A stretch of 64,000 nt of DNA from Marthasterias glacialis (Eukaryota; Echinodermata; Asteroidea; Forcipulatida; Asteriidae): assembly GCA_911728455.2 (NCBI GenBank), contig OU452222.1, forward strand, positions 14,859,201 through 14,923,200, read 5' to 3'. Below, piece after piece: positions 1 to 8,875 of this stretch (positions are counted from its first letter, which is position 1; each line of letters starts with the position of its first letter). Position numbers and translations under genes: made by a program. The notes beneath the pieces were generated by a model that worked only from the letters and a program-made list of their open reading frames with translations, was not told the DNA's origin and did no database searches.

Positions 1-20
1 ATGCTAACAAAAACTACAGT

Positions 21-110
21 TTGAATCGTCCAGAAGTGCCCATAGAAAAAGGGTGCCCCCTTTTCTGCCCCCCTAAAATTTGAGCCATTTGTGTCGCTGC
101 TGATTGCACT
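21..110 (+). repeat. Dispersed repeat X, copy 1
   Basis: The stretch shares an ordered series of words with 58451-58545: CAGAAGTGCCC, then TAGAAA, then CCCCTTTT followed by GCCCCCTAAAATTT, then GCCGCTG or TCGCTGCTG. Both copies lie on the same strand about 58 kb apart, one on each side of the arrays. I recognise no family. It looks like a diverged interspersed element rather than part of a gene. Confidence 0.55.
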
Positions 111-1946
111 GATCCTGGTTTGGTGTAAAGATGACCTACTCTACAAAGTCAAGAGACAGCAATGTCCCGGGTTGGCAGACACCGTTATTTCGAGTCAAAA
201 AAATCCAGATAAACAAAACCAGTGACCCATATTTGTAGTCAATGGGATCCGTACAACAAGTTCCACTCAAAGCAACTTTAATTTGTGTCTTTAAAAGGCA
301 ATGGGCAAATAATTCTTGTAGTAAATACTTGCCTATTGAGGGCGCTATGTGACACCAGAGCAACACATCAAATGTTCGTGTTCTGAATTGGAGAACAGTG
401 CACTCCCAGGTATTTTGCAGCATACCATTTTGCTGCACTTGGTCACGAAGCCCATTATTCTTTGTCATGCTTTGTGAAGGGCGAACCGAGCGCCTAGTTC
501 TTATACATTGATAAGTGGTCACGCTTGATTGCTTTTCATGTGTTCGTGTGGTGTAAAGAGCGGTTTTTAGTGTCATGGCGGCAAAGAGGAAAACTTAACG
601 AATTATGGTTGAAAAATGATAGGACCACGGTGATACTCGATAAGACAATATTGCAGGGCAAATGATGATGTGTTTGGAAAAATAAAAAGAGCATCTTGCT
701 TGACAAACTGAAAGAAAACATGAGGAGATGGCCAGCAACATCTTGTTGGTCATTGGACATTTACACGTGAGCGTGGCAAGACCTGCAACAACAGCAAAAA
801 GATACAGTGTGGCCAGTGGCGGCACAGCAGCACATCAAGCGCCAAGTGTAAGGAGAACAGAAGGAAAGTATGGTATTGATCAACTCTGGCCTTGTCTTAA
901 CACGCTATAGTATGTCGAAACGGCATACAGACCAAGGCTTCCCAGTCCTGCACTGCCACATCGAGGACTGCATGCCGAGAGTAACTTGTACGAGACGATA
1001 TTTGGGTGCGGTCGCCCGGGAGATGGCAGCGGGGAGACTGCAGCAGGGAGACGGCACACACTTCGGGCTACTAACTGATGCAAGCGCTGTACTTCCTGGT
1101 ACCTTGTGTCCGAGTCGACCAAGAAAACTGAGTCGTTTCGTTATGGTATGTACTACGCAATGAAATCGCCCGAATTCACTGAATTTTTAACCGTTTCTTA
1201 TGTGTTATTTCGTAAATTCCACAGGGCCGTTTGATCTTAAATATTTCTGTTCAATGATCAGTGTTCTTTATTAAACCATGAGAGCAATGTCCTTTCGCTA
1301 GGATAATACCAGGATAAGATTGGATTCTAATTGGTGTTAAGTATTGAAGGTCTGATATCATACGGCACTCTTATTCGCACAAAAAGTCCAAAGAAATAAA
1401 AGCTATAGTGTTCAAATTAAAATAAACAACAGTAATATACAATCCGCAAGTAAACCACCCAAACACTAATAAAATAACAAAATTCCTGTCATTGATGCTG
1501 TGAAAGACCACCCATGCAGCCCCTCGTTATGGCAACCTCTCCAATCTAATCAGAAACCATAATCTAACAAGTCCCGTTTAGTCCATGAGCAAGCAATTTA
1601 CTCGAAATGGTGCCAATCAAACAATATTCTAATATCAATTTTATTGCTATAAAAATAAACAACTTAGCGTACACTTGAACTTGTTTGAACTATCCCTTGA
1701 TTTAGGGTGTCGTAATTTGCATAAATCCAACATGGTTGCCAACGGTTTCCCATTGATGAGGTCATTACTCTTTTATTTTAACAAGTATTTTTGATACTGT
1801 AAATGCCTCAAATGCAGGTCATGGTAGGTAATCGATACTTTGGACACTGTCTCGTAAACATCAATGTGTTGACATGTTTTGTCATGCTGTTTCCTACGAA
1901 AACCCAGTCGTTCAACGAAATCGTATATTATCCGTGAGAAAATAGT
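111..1946. other. Flanking DNA, no supported gene
   Basis: The longest open stretch is 136-576 on the minus strand (146 codons). It has no recognisable domain, signal peptide or sensible composition, so I do not call it. A patch at about 860-1165 is clearly more GC-rich than its surroundings and is open on both strands (870-1163 plus, 880-1122 minus). It could be an exon or a transposon remnant, but neither translation resembles a family I know. The rest is AT-rich DNA without visible repeats. Confidence 0.5.
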
Positions 1947-2170
1947 CCGTTATTACGAATCAGTAAACCGTTATTACGAATAAGTAATTTGTTATTCCGA
2001 ATTAAATACTTTTTAATTACTAATTAGTAATTCGTTTTTATGAATTAGTAATTGGTTATTATGAATTAGTAATTCGTTGTTACAAATTAGTAATTCATTA
2101 TTACAAATTAATAACGCATTATTACAAAGTAAATAATTCGTTACTACAAAGTAGTAATTAGTAACTTATG
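1947..2170. repeat. AT-rich minisatellite, ~20-21 bp unit
   Basis: About ten degenerate units are built on the pattern CGTTATTACGAATTAGTAAT. The earliest units (1947-1990) keep a 21-bp spacing and later ones drift. Because the unit contains GAATTAGTAATTC-like arms, it is partly self-complementary. The 3' half replaces ACGAA with ACAAA, suggesting directional decay of older units. Confidence 0.75.
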
Positions 2171-2229
2171 AAAAACACCATGGTATGCACCAATAGCTAC
2201 AACTTATGTGAATTAGATACTATATTTTA

Positions 2230-2420
2230 TAAGAGGTGTTTATAAGCCATGACAAAGACAGTGACACGTTGTACTTTAACTCCCGTACCACCACTGGAGC
2301 CATGGTTCGATTCTAGGCTAGGGCAATAGTAAAGTTGTGCGTTGGCTCTCTCCTGTGCCACGAGAGTTTTTCTCTGGGCCGTCCGGCTTTCTTCCCCCGA
2401 GCAAAACAAACAAATAAACA
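2230..2420 (+). mobile_element. SINE-like element (tRNA-type B box and conserved body)
   Basis: A B-box-like word GGTTCGATTCT lies at 2304-2314. It is followed by a GTTGGCTCTCTCCTGTG... module and a TTTTTCTCTGGGCCGTCCGG module ending in a C-rich stretch. This resembles the body of tRNA-derived SINEs widespread in invertebrates and fish. It runs directly into a CAAA-rich tract, as expected for a SINE tail. I see no convincing A box and no clear target-site duplication, so the 5' end is approximate. The family assignment rests on memory of the motif, not on a search. Confidence 0.5.
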
Positions 2421-2615
2421 AACAAACAAACAAACAAACAAAAATTAACCCAACAAAAAGACAAACAAACAAATCATTAACAAACCCAACACAAACAAAC
2501 AAACAACCCAACAACCCACCAAACAAGCAAAGGAACGACCCAACAAGCAAACTAAGAAACAAACAACCCAACGACCCAACAAATAAACAAAGAATCAAAC
2601 AACACAACAACCTGA
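2401..2615. repeat. Degenerate (CAAA)n tract
   Basis: The tract is almost entirely built from CAAA, CCAA and ACAA words, purest at 2404-2440 and diluted with AACCCAACAA blocks further on. It is probably the expanded 3' tail of the preceding SINE-like element. Low-complexity open frames through it (Leu/Cys/Phe-rich on the minus strand, Asn/Lys/Thr-rich on the plus) follow from the repeat and are not genes. Confidence 0.85.
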
Positions 2616-2639
2616 CGGGTAAAATATGGCCATAGATAA

Positions 2640-2815
2640 CTGATGTTTTTACTCCCTGGCAGCTTCGTGTACTAAAGTCCCATTGAAGATGCTTTTGAAG
2701 AGCATTCGGAGTATCTGGGCTTGCTCGTGGTTTCAGGCTAAAGATGCCGCATGGCCGTAAAAGTTTGATTTTCAGAAGCAAGACTACTTCAGCTAATTGC
2801 AGGTAAAAAGATTCT
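2640..2815 (+). repeat. Repeat Y, isolated copy
   Basis: This is homologous to the tandem units at 51770-53240. Shared ordered words are CTCCCTGGCAGCT...GTGTAC, TCCCATTGAA, TTTGAAGAGCATTCGGAG, GATGC and GCTAATTGCAGGTAAAAA (compare the same series at 52235-52405 and 52680-52835). It lies on the same strand, on the opposite side of the 312-bp array. The function and family are unknown. The CAGGTAAAA end looks like a splice donor but no frame is preserved. Confidence 0.65.
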
Positions 2816-3671
2816 GTCTATCATTATGATTTAATTACGTCTGGTATTATTCTGTCTCACATAATTGGAGTTGCTTGTTCTTTTTTTAAATACTTTTATA
2901 TAATGTGCGTTTGATAATTTTCGGGGACGCGCGCAATACAAATCCATAATTATTAATTTAACTATCAATATTAATAGTGATATTTGAAAACTCGACACAA
3001 ATTTAAATGTTGATTGTTGGCCCATAAATATAAAAAGTCATCCTACTCCCCCCCCCCCTCCGCGCCCCCAGGTTGAAATTTTTAGATTTGCTATCAAAAT
3101 ATCCGAGTCGAATTGACGCTACCAGGCGAAGCAGGCAGCTGAACTGACGCCACAGAATCTCACTTGAACTTAAAAGTGAATCTCACTTGGCTTAAAATTT
3201 TGCCCACACAAAACTGAAAACCTAAATTATGAAATGGTGAAAGAGTCGACATGTAACCCCCCCCTCCCGCCCCATCCTTGCAAAATGTTAAGTTTTTGAC
3301 CCCCCAAAATCACGCTAGCAATAAAGAGTGCCCCTCCACCGGATATGGTAAGTTTCATCAAGATAGATAGCCCCACAACTTTGAACCAAAATTGCCGCCA
3401 TATCTGGCAGCCAACTTCGATTTTGTATTTTCAGACTATAATTAGGGGCGAAAATCTATCTTTTTTTAAACATTAGAATAGTTTAAGCATTGTAAATTTT
3501 TTCTTGTCAGACCGAAATAATACTTAAGATTTTTCCACCAAGCCCTATCAGTGTTCCCGATCTCTGACAATTTTGATTTTTCAGTGAAAAAAAACAAAAC
3601 AGTCAATCGTTTTTCAACGAAAATGGGATACATTAATGGATTATACCGCTATCTTCGGTTAAATTAAGTTG
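2816..3671. other. Left flank of the satellite, no gene
   Basis: This is AT-rich low-copy DNA with two C-rich tracts (about 3048-3072 and 3258-3275) and short T runs. No open frame beyond about 64 codons is convincing. The last bases before the array (3672-3695, including AATATTGCCAATTGACC) already resemble a segment of the 312-bp unit. Confidence 0.6.
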
Positions 3672-3695
3672 AAATATAAATATTGCCAATTGACC

Positions 3696-4507
3696 CTCCC
3701 TGTGAGAAATTTTCAATTTTTGACCCCTTTTGAAAAGTGGTTTTCATGGAATCAGTGGATGCGGGCGGCTCTTCGGAGACGTGTCCAACAAACTAGAGGT
3801 CCCAACTCGCGTTATTTCGGGAGCTAGCGAGCTTTTCCGGTCATCTTGATGACGTCAGAGTTGACCTAAATATTGCTATTTGCCCAAATATTGCGAATTG
3901 ACCCCTTCCCCACACACAAACCCTCTTCAGTGATATCTACTCTATCATTTTCTATCATAAAATCGCATACAATTTTTTTTGACCAAAATGGCAGGTGCTC
4001 ACATGGAAAAATAATCCTGTGAGAAATTTTCAATTTTTGACCCCTTTTGAAAAGTGGTTTTCATGGAATCAGTGGATGCGGGCGGCTCTTCGGAGACGTG
4101 TCCAACAAACTAGAGGTCCCAACTCGCGTTATTTCGGGAGCTAGCGAGCTTTTCCGGCCATCTTGATGACGTCAGAGTTGACCTAAATATTGCTATTTGC
4201 CCAAATATTGCGAATTGACCCCTTCCCCGCACACAAACCCTCTTCAGTGATATCTACTCTATCATTTTCTATCATAAAATCGCATTAAAATTTTTTGATC
4301 AAAATCAAAATGGCGGGTGCTCACAGGGAGCTCCCTGTGAGAAATTTTCAATTTTTGACCCCTTTTGAAAAGTGCTTTTCATGGAATCAGTGGATGCGGG
4401 CGGCTCTTCGGAGACGTGTCCAACAAACTAGAGGTCCCAACTCGCGTTATTTCGGGAGCTAGCGAGCTTTTCCGGCCATCTTGATGACGTCAGAGTTGAC
4501 CTAAATA
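3696..4507 (+). repeat. Diverged 5' edge units of array A
   Basis: The first two to three units carry private changes. These are GTGGTTTTC instead of GTGCTTTTC (3738 and 4053), CCACACAC instead of CCGCACAC, a degraded and lengthened palindrome arm (about 3996-4022), and a local duplication giving GATCAAAATCAAAATGG (about 4297-4313). The first copy lacks the interval between GAATTGACC and CTCCCTGTGAG. Edge divergence beside a uniform interior is the usual signature of unequal exchange acting in the interior. Confidence 0.85.
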
Positions 4508-5245
4508 TTGCTATTTGCCCAAATATTGCGAAGTGACCCCTTCCCCGCACACAAACCCTCTTCAGTGATATCTACTCTATCATTTTCTATCATAAAATCG
4601 CATAAAAATTTTTTGACCAAAATGGCGGGTGCTCACAGGGAGCTCCCTGTGAGAAATTGTCAATTTTTGACCCCTTTTGAAAAGTGCTTTTCATGGAATC
4701 AGTGGATGCGGGCGGCTCTTCGGAGACGTGTCCAACAAACTAGAGGTCCCAACTCGCGTTATTTCGGGAGCTAGCGAGCTTTTCCGGCCATCTTGATGAC
4801 GTCAGAGTTGACCTAAATATTGTTATTTGCCCAAATATTGCGAATTGACCCCTTCCCCGCACACAAACCCTCTTCAGTGATATCTACTCTATCATTTTCT
4901 ATCATAAAATTGCATAAAAATTTTTTGACCAAAATGGCGGGTGCTCACAGGGAGCTCCCTGTGAGAAATTTTCAATTTTTGACCCCTTTTGAAAAGTGCT
5001 TTTCATGGAATCAGTGGATGCGGGCGGCTCTTCGGAGACGTGTCCAACAAACTAGAGGTCCCAACTCGCGTTATTTCGGGAGCTAGCGAGCTTTTCCGGC
5101 CATCTTGATGACGTCAGAGTTGACCTAAATATTGCTATTTGCCCAAATATTGCGAATTGACCCCTTCCCCGCACACAAACCCTCTTCAGTGATATCTACT
5201 CTATCATTTTCTATCATAAAATCGCATAAAAATTTTTTGACCAAA

Positions 5246-5398
5246 ATGGCGGGTGCTCACAGGGAGCTCCCTGTGAGAAATTTTCAATTTTTGACCCCTT
5301 TTGAAAAGTGCTTTTCATGGAATCAGTGGATGCGGGCGGCTCTTCGGAGACGTGTCCAACAAACTAGAGGTCCCAACTCGCGTTATTTCGGGAGCTAG
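5246..5398 (+). other. Recurrent 50-codon ATG frame in each satellite unit (probably not a gene)
   Basis: Most units contain an ATG in the context AAAATGG (A at -3, G at +4) followed by 50 codons to TAG. The product begins MAGAHREL, ends RGPNSRYFGS and is Arg-rich near the C-terminus (RAALRRRVQQTRG). Because 312 is a multiple of three, the frame is the same in each unit; upstream it is open only to a TAA, with a TTG but no ATG. Against coding: most variants between units change amino acids (L/R, F/C, N/K/I, L/W upstream), and some units carry stops in this frame (29975, 37464, 40642). I see no family resemblance, promoter or polyadenylation arrangement. Confidence 0.25.
5256..5277. repeat. 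22-bp perfect palindrome of the satellite unit
   Basis: The arm CTCACAGGGAG is followed immediately by its exact reverse complement, so the site has no spacer and is centred on GAGCTC at 5264-5269. It recurs in every complete unit. Units with GAGCGC at the centre keep ten paired bases per arm and lose only the two central pairs. It could be a dimeric protein-binding site or extrude a cruciform; neither is shown by sequence alone. Confidence 0.9.
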
Positions 5399-5409
5399 CG
5401 AGCTTTTCC

Positions 5410-5428
5410 GGCCATCTTGATGACGTCA
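5410..5428 (+). promoter_or_regulatory. YY1-like word plus full CRE palindrome in each unit
   Basis: GGCCATCTTG (5410-5419) is separated by one base from TGACGTCA (5421-5428). On the minus strand this reads TGACGTCATCAAGATGGCC. TGACGTCA is the canonical full CREB/ATF site, and AAGATGGC matches the core of YY1 sites. The pair recurs every 312 bp. I found only two interior units where the CRE is broken (TGACATCA at 30069, AGACGTCA at 46918). The match to consensus is visible; binding is not. Confidence 0.6.
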
Positions 5429-7003
5429 GAGTTGACCTAAATATTGCTATTTGCCCAAATATTGCGAATTGACCCCTTCCCCGCACACAAACCCTCTTCA
5501 GTGATATCTACTCTATCATTTTCTATCATAAAATCGCATAAAAATTTTTTGACCAAAATGGCGGGTGCTCACAGGGAGCTCCCTGTGAGAAATTTTCAAT
5601 TTTTGACCCCTTTTGAAAAGTGCTTTTCATTGAATCAGTGGATGCGGGCGGCTCTTCGGAGACGTGTCCAACAAACTAGAGGTCCCAACTCGCGTTATTT
5701 CGGGAGCTAGCGAGCTTTTCCGGCCATCTTGATGACGTCAGAGTTGACCTAAATATTGCTATTTGCCCAAATATTGCGAATTGACCCCTTCCCCGCACAC
5801 AAACCCTCTTCAGTGATATCTACTCTATCATTTTCTATCATAAAATCGCATAAAAATTTTTTGACCAAAATGGCGGGTGCTCACAGGGAGCGCCCTGTGA
5901 GAAATTGTCAATTTTTGACCCCTTTTGAAAAGTGCTTTTCATGGAATCAGTGGATGCGGGCGGCTCTTCGGAGACGTGTCCAACAAACTAGAGGTCCCAA
6001 CTCGCGTTATTTCGGGAGCTAGCGAGCTTTTCCGGCCATCTTGATGACGTCAGAGTTGACCTAAATATTGCTATTTGCCCAAATATTGCGAATTGACCCC
6101 TTCCCCGCACACAAACCCTCTTCAGTGATATCTACTCTGTCATTTTCTATCATAAAATCGCATAAAAATTTTTTGACCAAAATGGCGGGTGCTCACAGGG
6201 AGCTCCCTGTGAGAAATTGTCAATTTTTGACCCCTTTTGAAAAGTGCTTTTCATGGAATCAGTGGATGCGGGCGGCTCTTCGGAGACGTGTCCAACAAAC
6301 TAGAGGTCCCAACTCGCGTTATTTCGGGAGCTAGCGAGCTTTTCCGGCCATCTTGATGACGTCAGAGTTGACCTAAATATTGCTATTTGCCCAAATATTG
6401 CGAATTGACCCCTTCCCCGCACACAAACCCTCTTCAGTGATATCTACTCTATCATTTTCTATCATAAAATCGCATAAAAATTTTTTGACCAAAATGGCGG
6501 GTGCTCACAGGGAGCTCCCTGTGAGAAACTTTCAATTTTTGACCCCTTTTGAAAAGTGCTTTTCATGGAATCAGTGGATGCGGGCGGCTCTTCGGAGACG
6601 TGTCCAACAAACTAGAGGTCCCAACTCGCGTTATTTCGGGGGCTAGCGAGCTTTTCCGGCCATCTTGATGACGTCAGAGTGGACCTCAATATTGCTATTT
6701 GCCCAAATATTGCGAATTGACCCCTTCCCCGCACACAAACCCTCTTCAGTGATATCTACTCTATCATTTTCTATCATAAAATCGCATAAAAAATTTTTGA
6801 CCAAAATGGCGGGTGCTCACAGGGAGCTCCCTGTGAGAAATTTTCAATTTTTGACCCCTTTTGAAAAGTGCTTTTCATGGAATCAGTGGATGCGGGCGGC
6901 TCTTCGGAGACGTGTCCAACAAACTAGAGGTCCCAACTCGCGTTATTTCGGGAGCTAGCGAGCTTTTCCGGCCATCTTGATGACGTCAGAGTTGACCTAA
7001 ATA

Positions 7004-8875
7004 TTGCTATTTGCCCAAATATTGCGAATTGACCCCTTCCCCGCACACAAACCCTCTTCAGTGATATCTACTCTATCATTTTCTATCATAAAATCGCATA
7101 AAAATTTTTTGACCAAAATGGCGGGTGCTCACAGGGAGCTCCCTGTGAGAAATTTTCAATTTTTGACCCCTTTTGAAAAGTGCTTTTCATGGAATCAGTG
7201 GATGCGGGCGGCTCTTCGGAGACGTGTCCAACAAACTAGAGGTCCCAACTCGCGTTATTTCGGGAGCTAGCGAGCTTTTCCGGCCATCTTGATGACGTCA
7301 GAGTTGACCTAAATATTGCTATTTGCCCAAATATTGCGAATTGACCCCTTCCCCGCACACAAACCCTCTTCAGTGATATCTACTCTATCATTTTCTATCA
7401 TAAAATCGCATAAAAATTTTTTGACCAAAATGGCGGGTGCTCACAGGGAGCTCCCTGTGAGAAATTTTCAATTTTTGACCCCTTTTGAAAAGTGCTTTTC
7501 ATTGAATCAGTGGATGCGGGCGGCTCTTCGGAGACGTGTCCAACAAACTAGAGGTCCCAACTCGCGTTATTTCGGGAGCTAGCGAGCTTTTCCGGCCATC
7601 TTGATGACGTCAGAGTTGACCTAAATATTGCTATTTGCCCAAATATTGCGAATTGACCCCTTCCCCGCACACAAACCCTCTTCAGTGATATCTACTCTAT
7701 CATTTTCTATCATAAAATCGCATAAAAATTTTTTGACCAAAATGGCGGGTGCTCACAGGGAGCGCCCTGTGAGAAATTGTCAATTTTTGACCCCTTTTGA
7801 AAAGTGCTTTTCATGGAATCAGTGGATGCGGGCGGCTCTTCGGAGACGTGTCCAACAAACTAGAGGTCCCAACTCGCGTTATTTCGGGAGCTAGCGAGCT
7901 TTTCCGGCCATCTTGATGACGTCAGAGTTGACCTAAATATTGCTATTTGCCCAAATATTGCGAATTGACCCCTTCCCCGCACACAAACCCTCTTCAGTGA
8001 TATCTACTCTATCATTTTCTATCATAAAATCGCATAAAAATTTTTTGACCAAAATGGCGGGTGCTCACAGGGAGCTCCCTGTGAGAAATTGTCAATTTTT
8101 GACCCCTTTTGAAAAGTGCTTTTCATGGAATCAGTGGATGCGGGCGGCTCTTCGGAGACGTGTCCAACAAACTAGAGGTCCCAACTCGCGTTATTTCGGG
8201 AGCTAGCGAGCTTTTCCGGCCATCTTGATGACGTCAGAGTTGACCTAAATATTGCTATTTGCCCAAATATTGCGAATTGACCCCTTCCCCGCACACAAAC
8301 CCTCTTCAGTGATATCTACTCTATCATTTTCTATCATAAAATCGCATAAAAATTTTTTGACCAAAATGGCGGGTGCTCACAGGGAGCTCCCTGTGAGAAA
8401 CTTTCAATTTTTGACCCCTTTTGAAAAGTGCTTTTCATGGAATCAGTGGATGCGGGCGGCTCTTCGGAGACGTGTCCAACAAACTAGAGGTCCCAACTCG
8501 CGTTATTTCGGGGGCTAGCGAGCTTTTCCGGCCATCTTGATGACGTCAGAGTGGACCTCAATATTGCTATTTGCCCAAATATTGCGAATTGACCCCTTCC
8601 CCGCACACAAACCCTCTTCAGTGATATCTACTCTATCATTTTCTATCATAAAATCGCATAAAAAATTTTTGACCAAAATGGCGGGTGCTCACAGGGAGCT
8701 CCCTGTGAGAAATTTTCAATTTTTGACCCCTTTTGAAAAGTGCTTTTCATGGAATCAGTGGATGCGGGCGGCTCTTCGGAGACGTGTCCAACAAACTAGA
8801 GGTCCCAACTCGCGTTATTTCGGGAGCTAGCGAGCTTTTCCGGCCATCTTGATGACGTCAGAGTTGACCTAAATA
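7004..8875 (+). repeat. Six-unit higher-order repeat, copy 2 (1872 bp)
   Basis: This tandem duplicate of 5132-7003 has all six diagnostic haplotypes in the same order, including the rare CATTGAATC (7501), TCGGGGGCTAGC (8509) and GTGGACCTCAATATTG (8551). Near identity implies a very recent duplication by unequal exchange or a replication-based mechanism. Confidence 0.9.

Larger units (their letters stand above)
5132..5443 (+). repeat. Representative 312-bp unit of array A
   Basis: Order within the unit: two AAATATTGC words 20 bp apart; GAATTGACC (5155); a pyrimidine-rich stretch; an AT-rich block with an A5T6 tract (about 5228-5238); AAAATGGCGG (5243-5252); the 22-bp palindrome (5256-5277); TTTTTGACCCC (5289); a GC-rich half with GCGGGCGG and ACTCGCG; GGGAGCTAGCGAGC; and GGCCATCTTGATGACGTCA. 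TTGACC occurs four times (5157, 5237, 5291, 5432). My hand count gives 14 CpGs, mostly in the 3' half. Confidence 0.95.
5132..7003 (+). repeat. Six-unit higher-order repeat, copy 1 (1872 bp)
   Basis: Six consecutive units carry a distinctive haplotype series: plain; CATTGAATC (5629); GAGCGC with AAATTGTC; GAGCTC with AAATTGTC; GAAACTTTC with TCGGGGGCTAGC (6637); and GTGGACCTCAATATTG (6679). The same series follows at once in 7004-8875. The one difference I noticed is CTCTGTCATT (6136) versus CTCTATCATT in copy 2. Confidence 0.9.

Noticed and set aside
136-576. 146-codon minus-strand frame as a real gene
   Set aside because: Its composition is unremarkable and I see no domain, splice context or neighbour that supports it; a frame of this length can arise by chance.
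2304-2314. Functional tRNA gene
   Set aside because: Only a B-box-like word is visible; no cloverleaf or acceptor stem can be drawn, so a SINE remnant fits better.
2227-2781. 184-codon Leu/Cys/Phe-rich minus-strand frame that looks like a membrane protein
   Set aside because: Its hydrophobic CLFVCLFVG-type repeats come from reading the CAAA-rich tract backwards; there is no other support.
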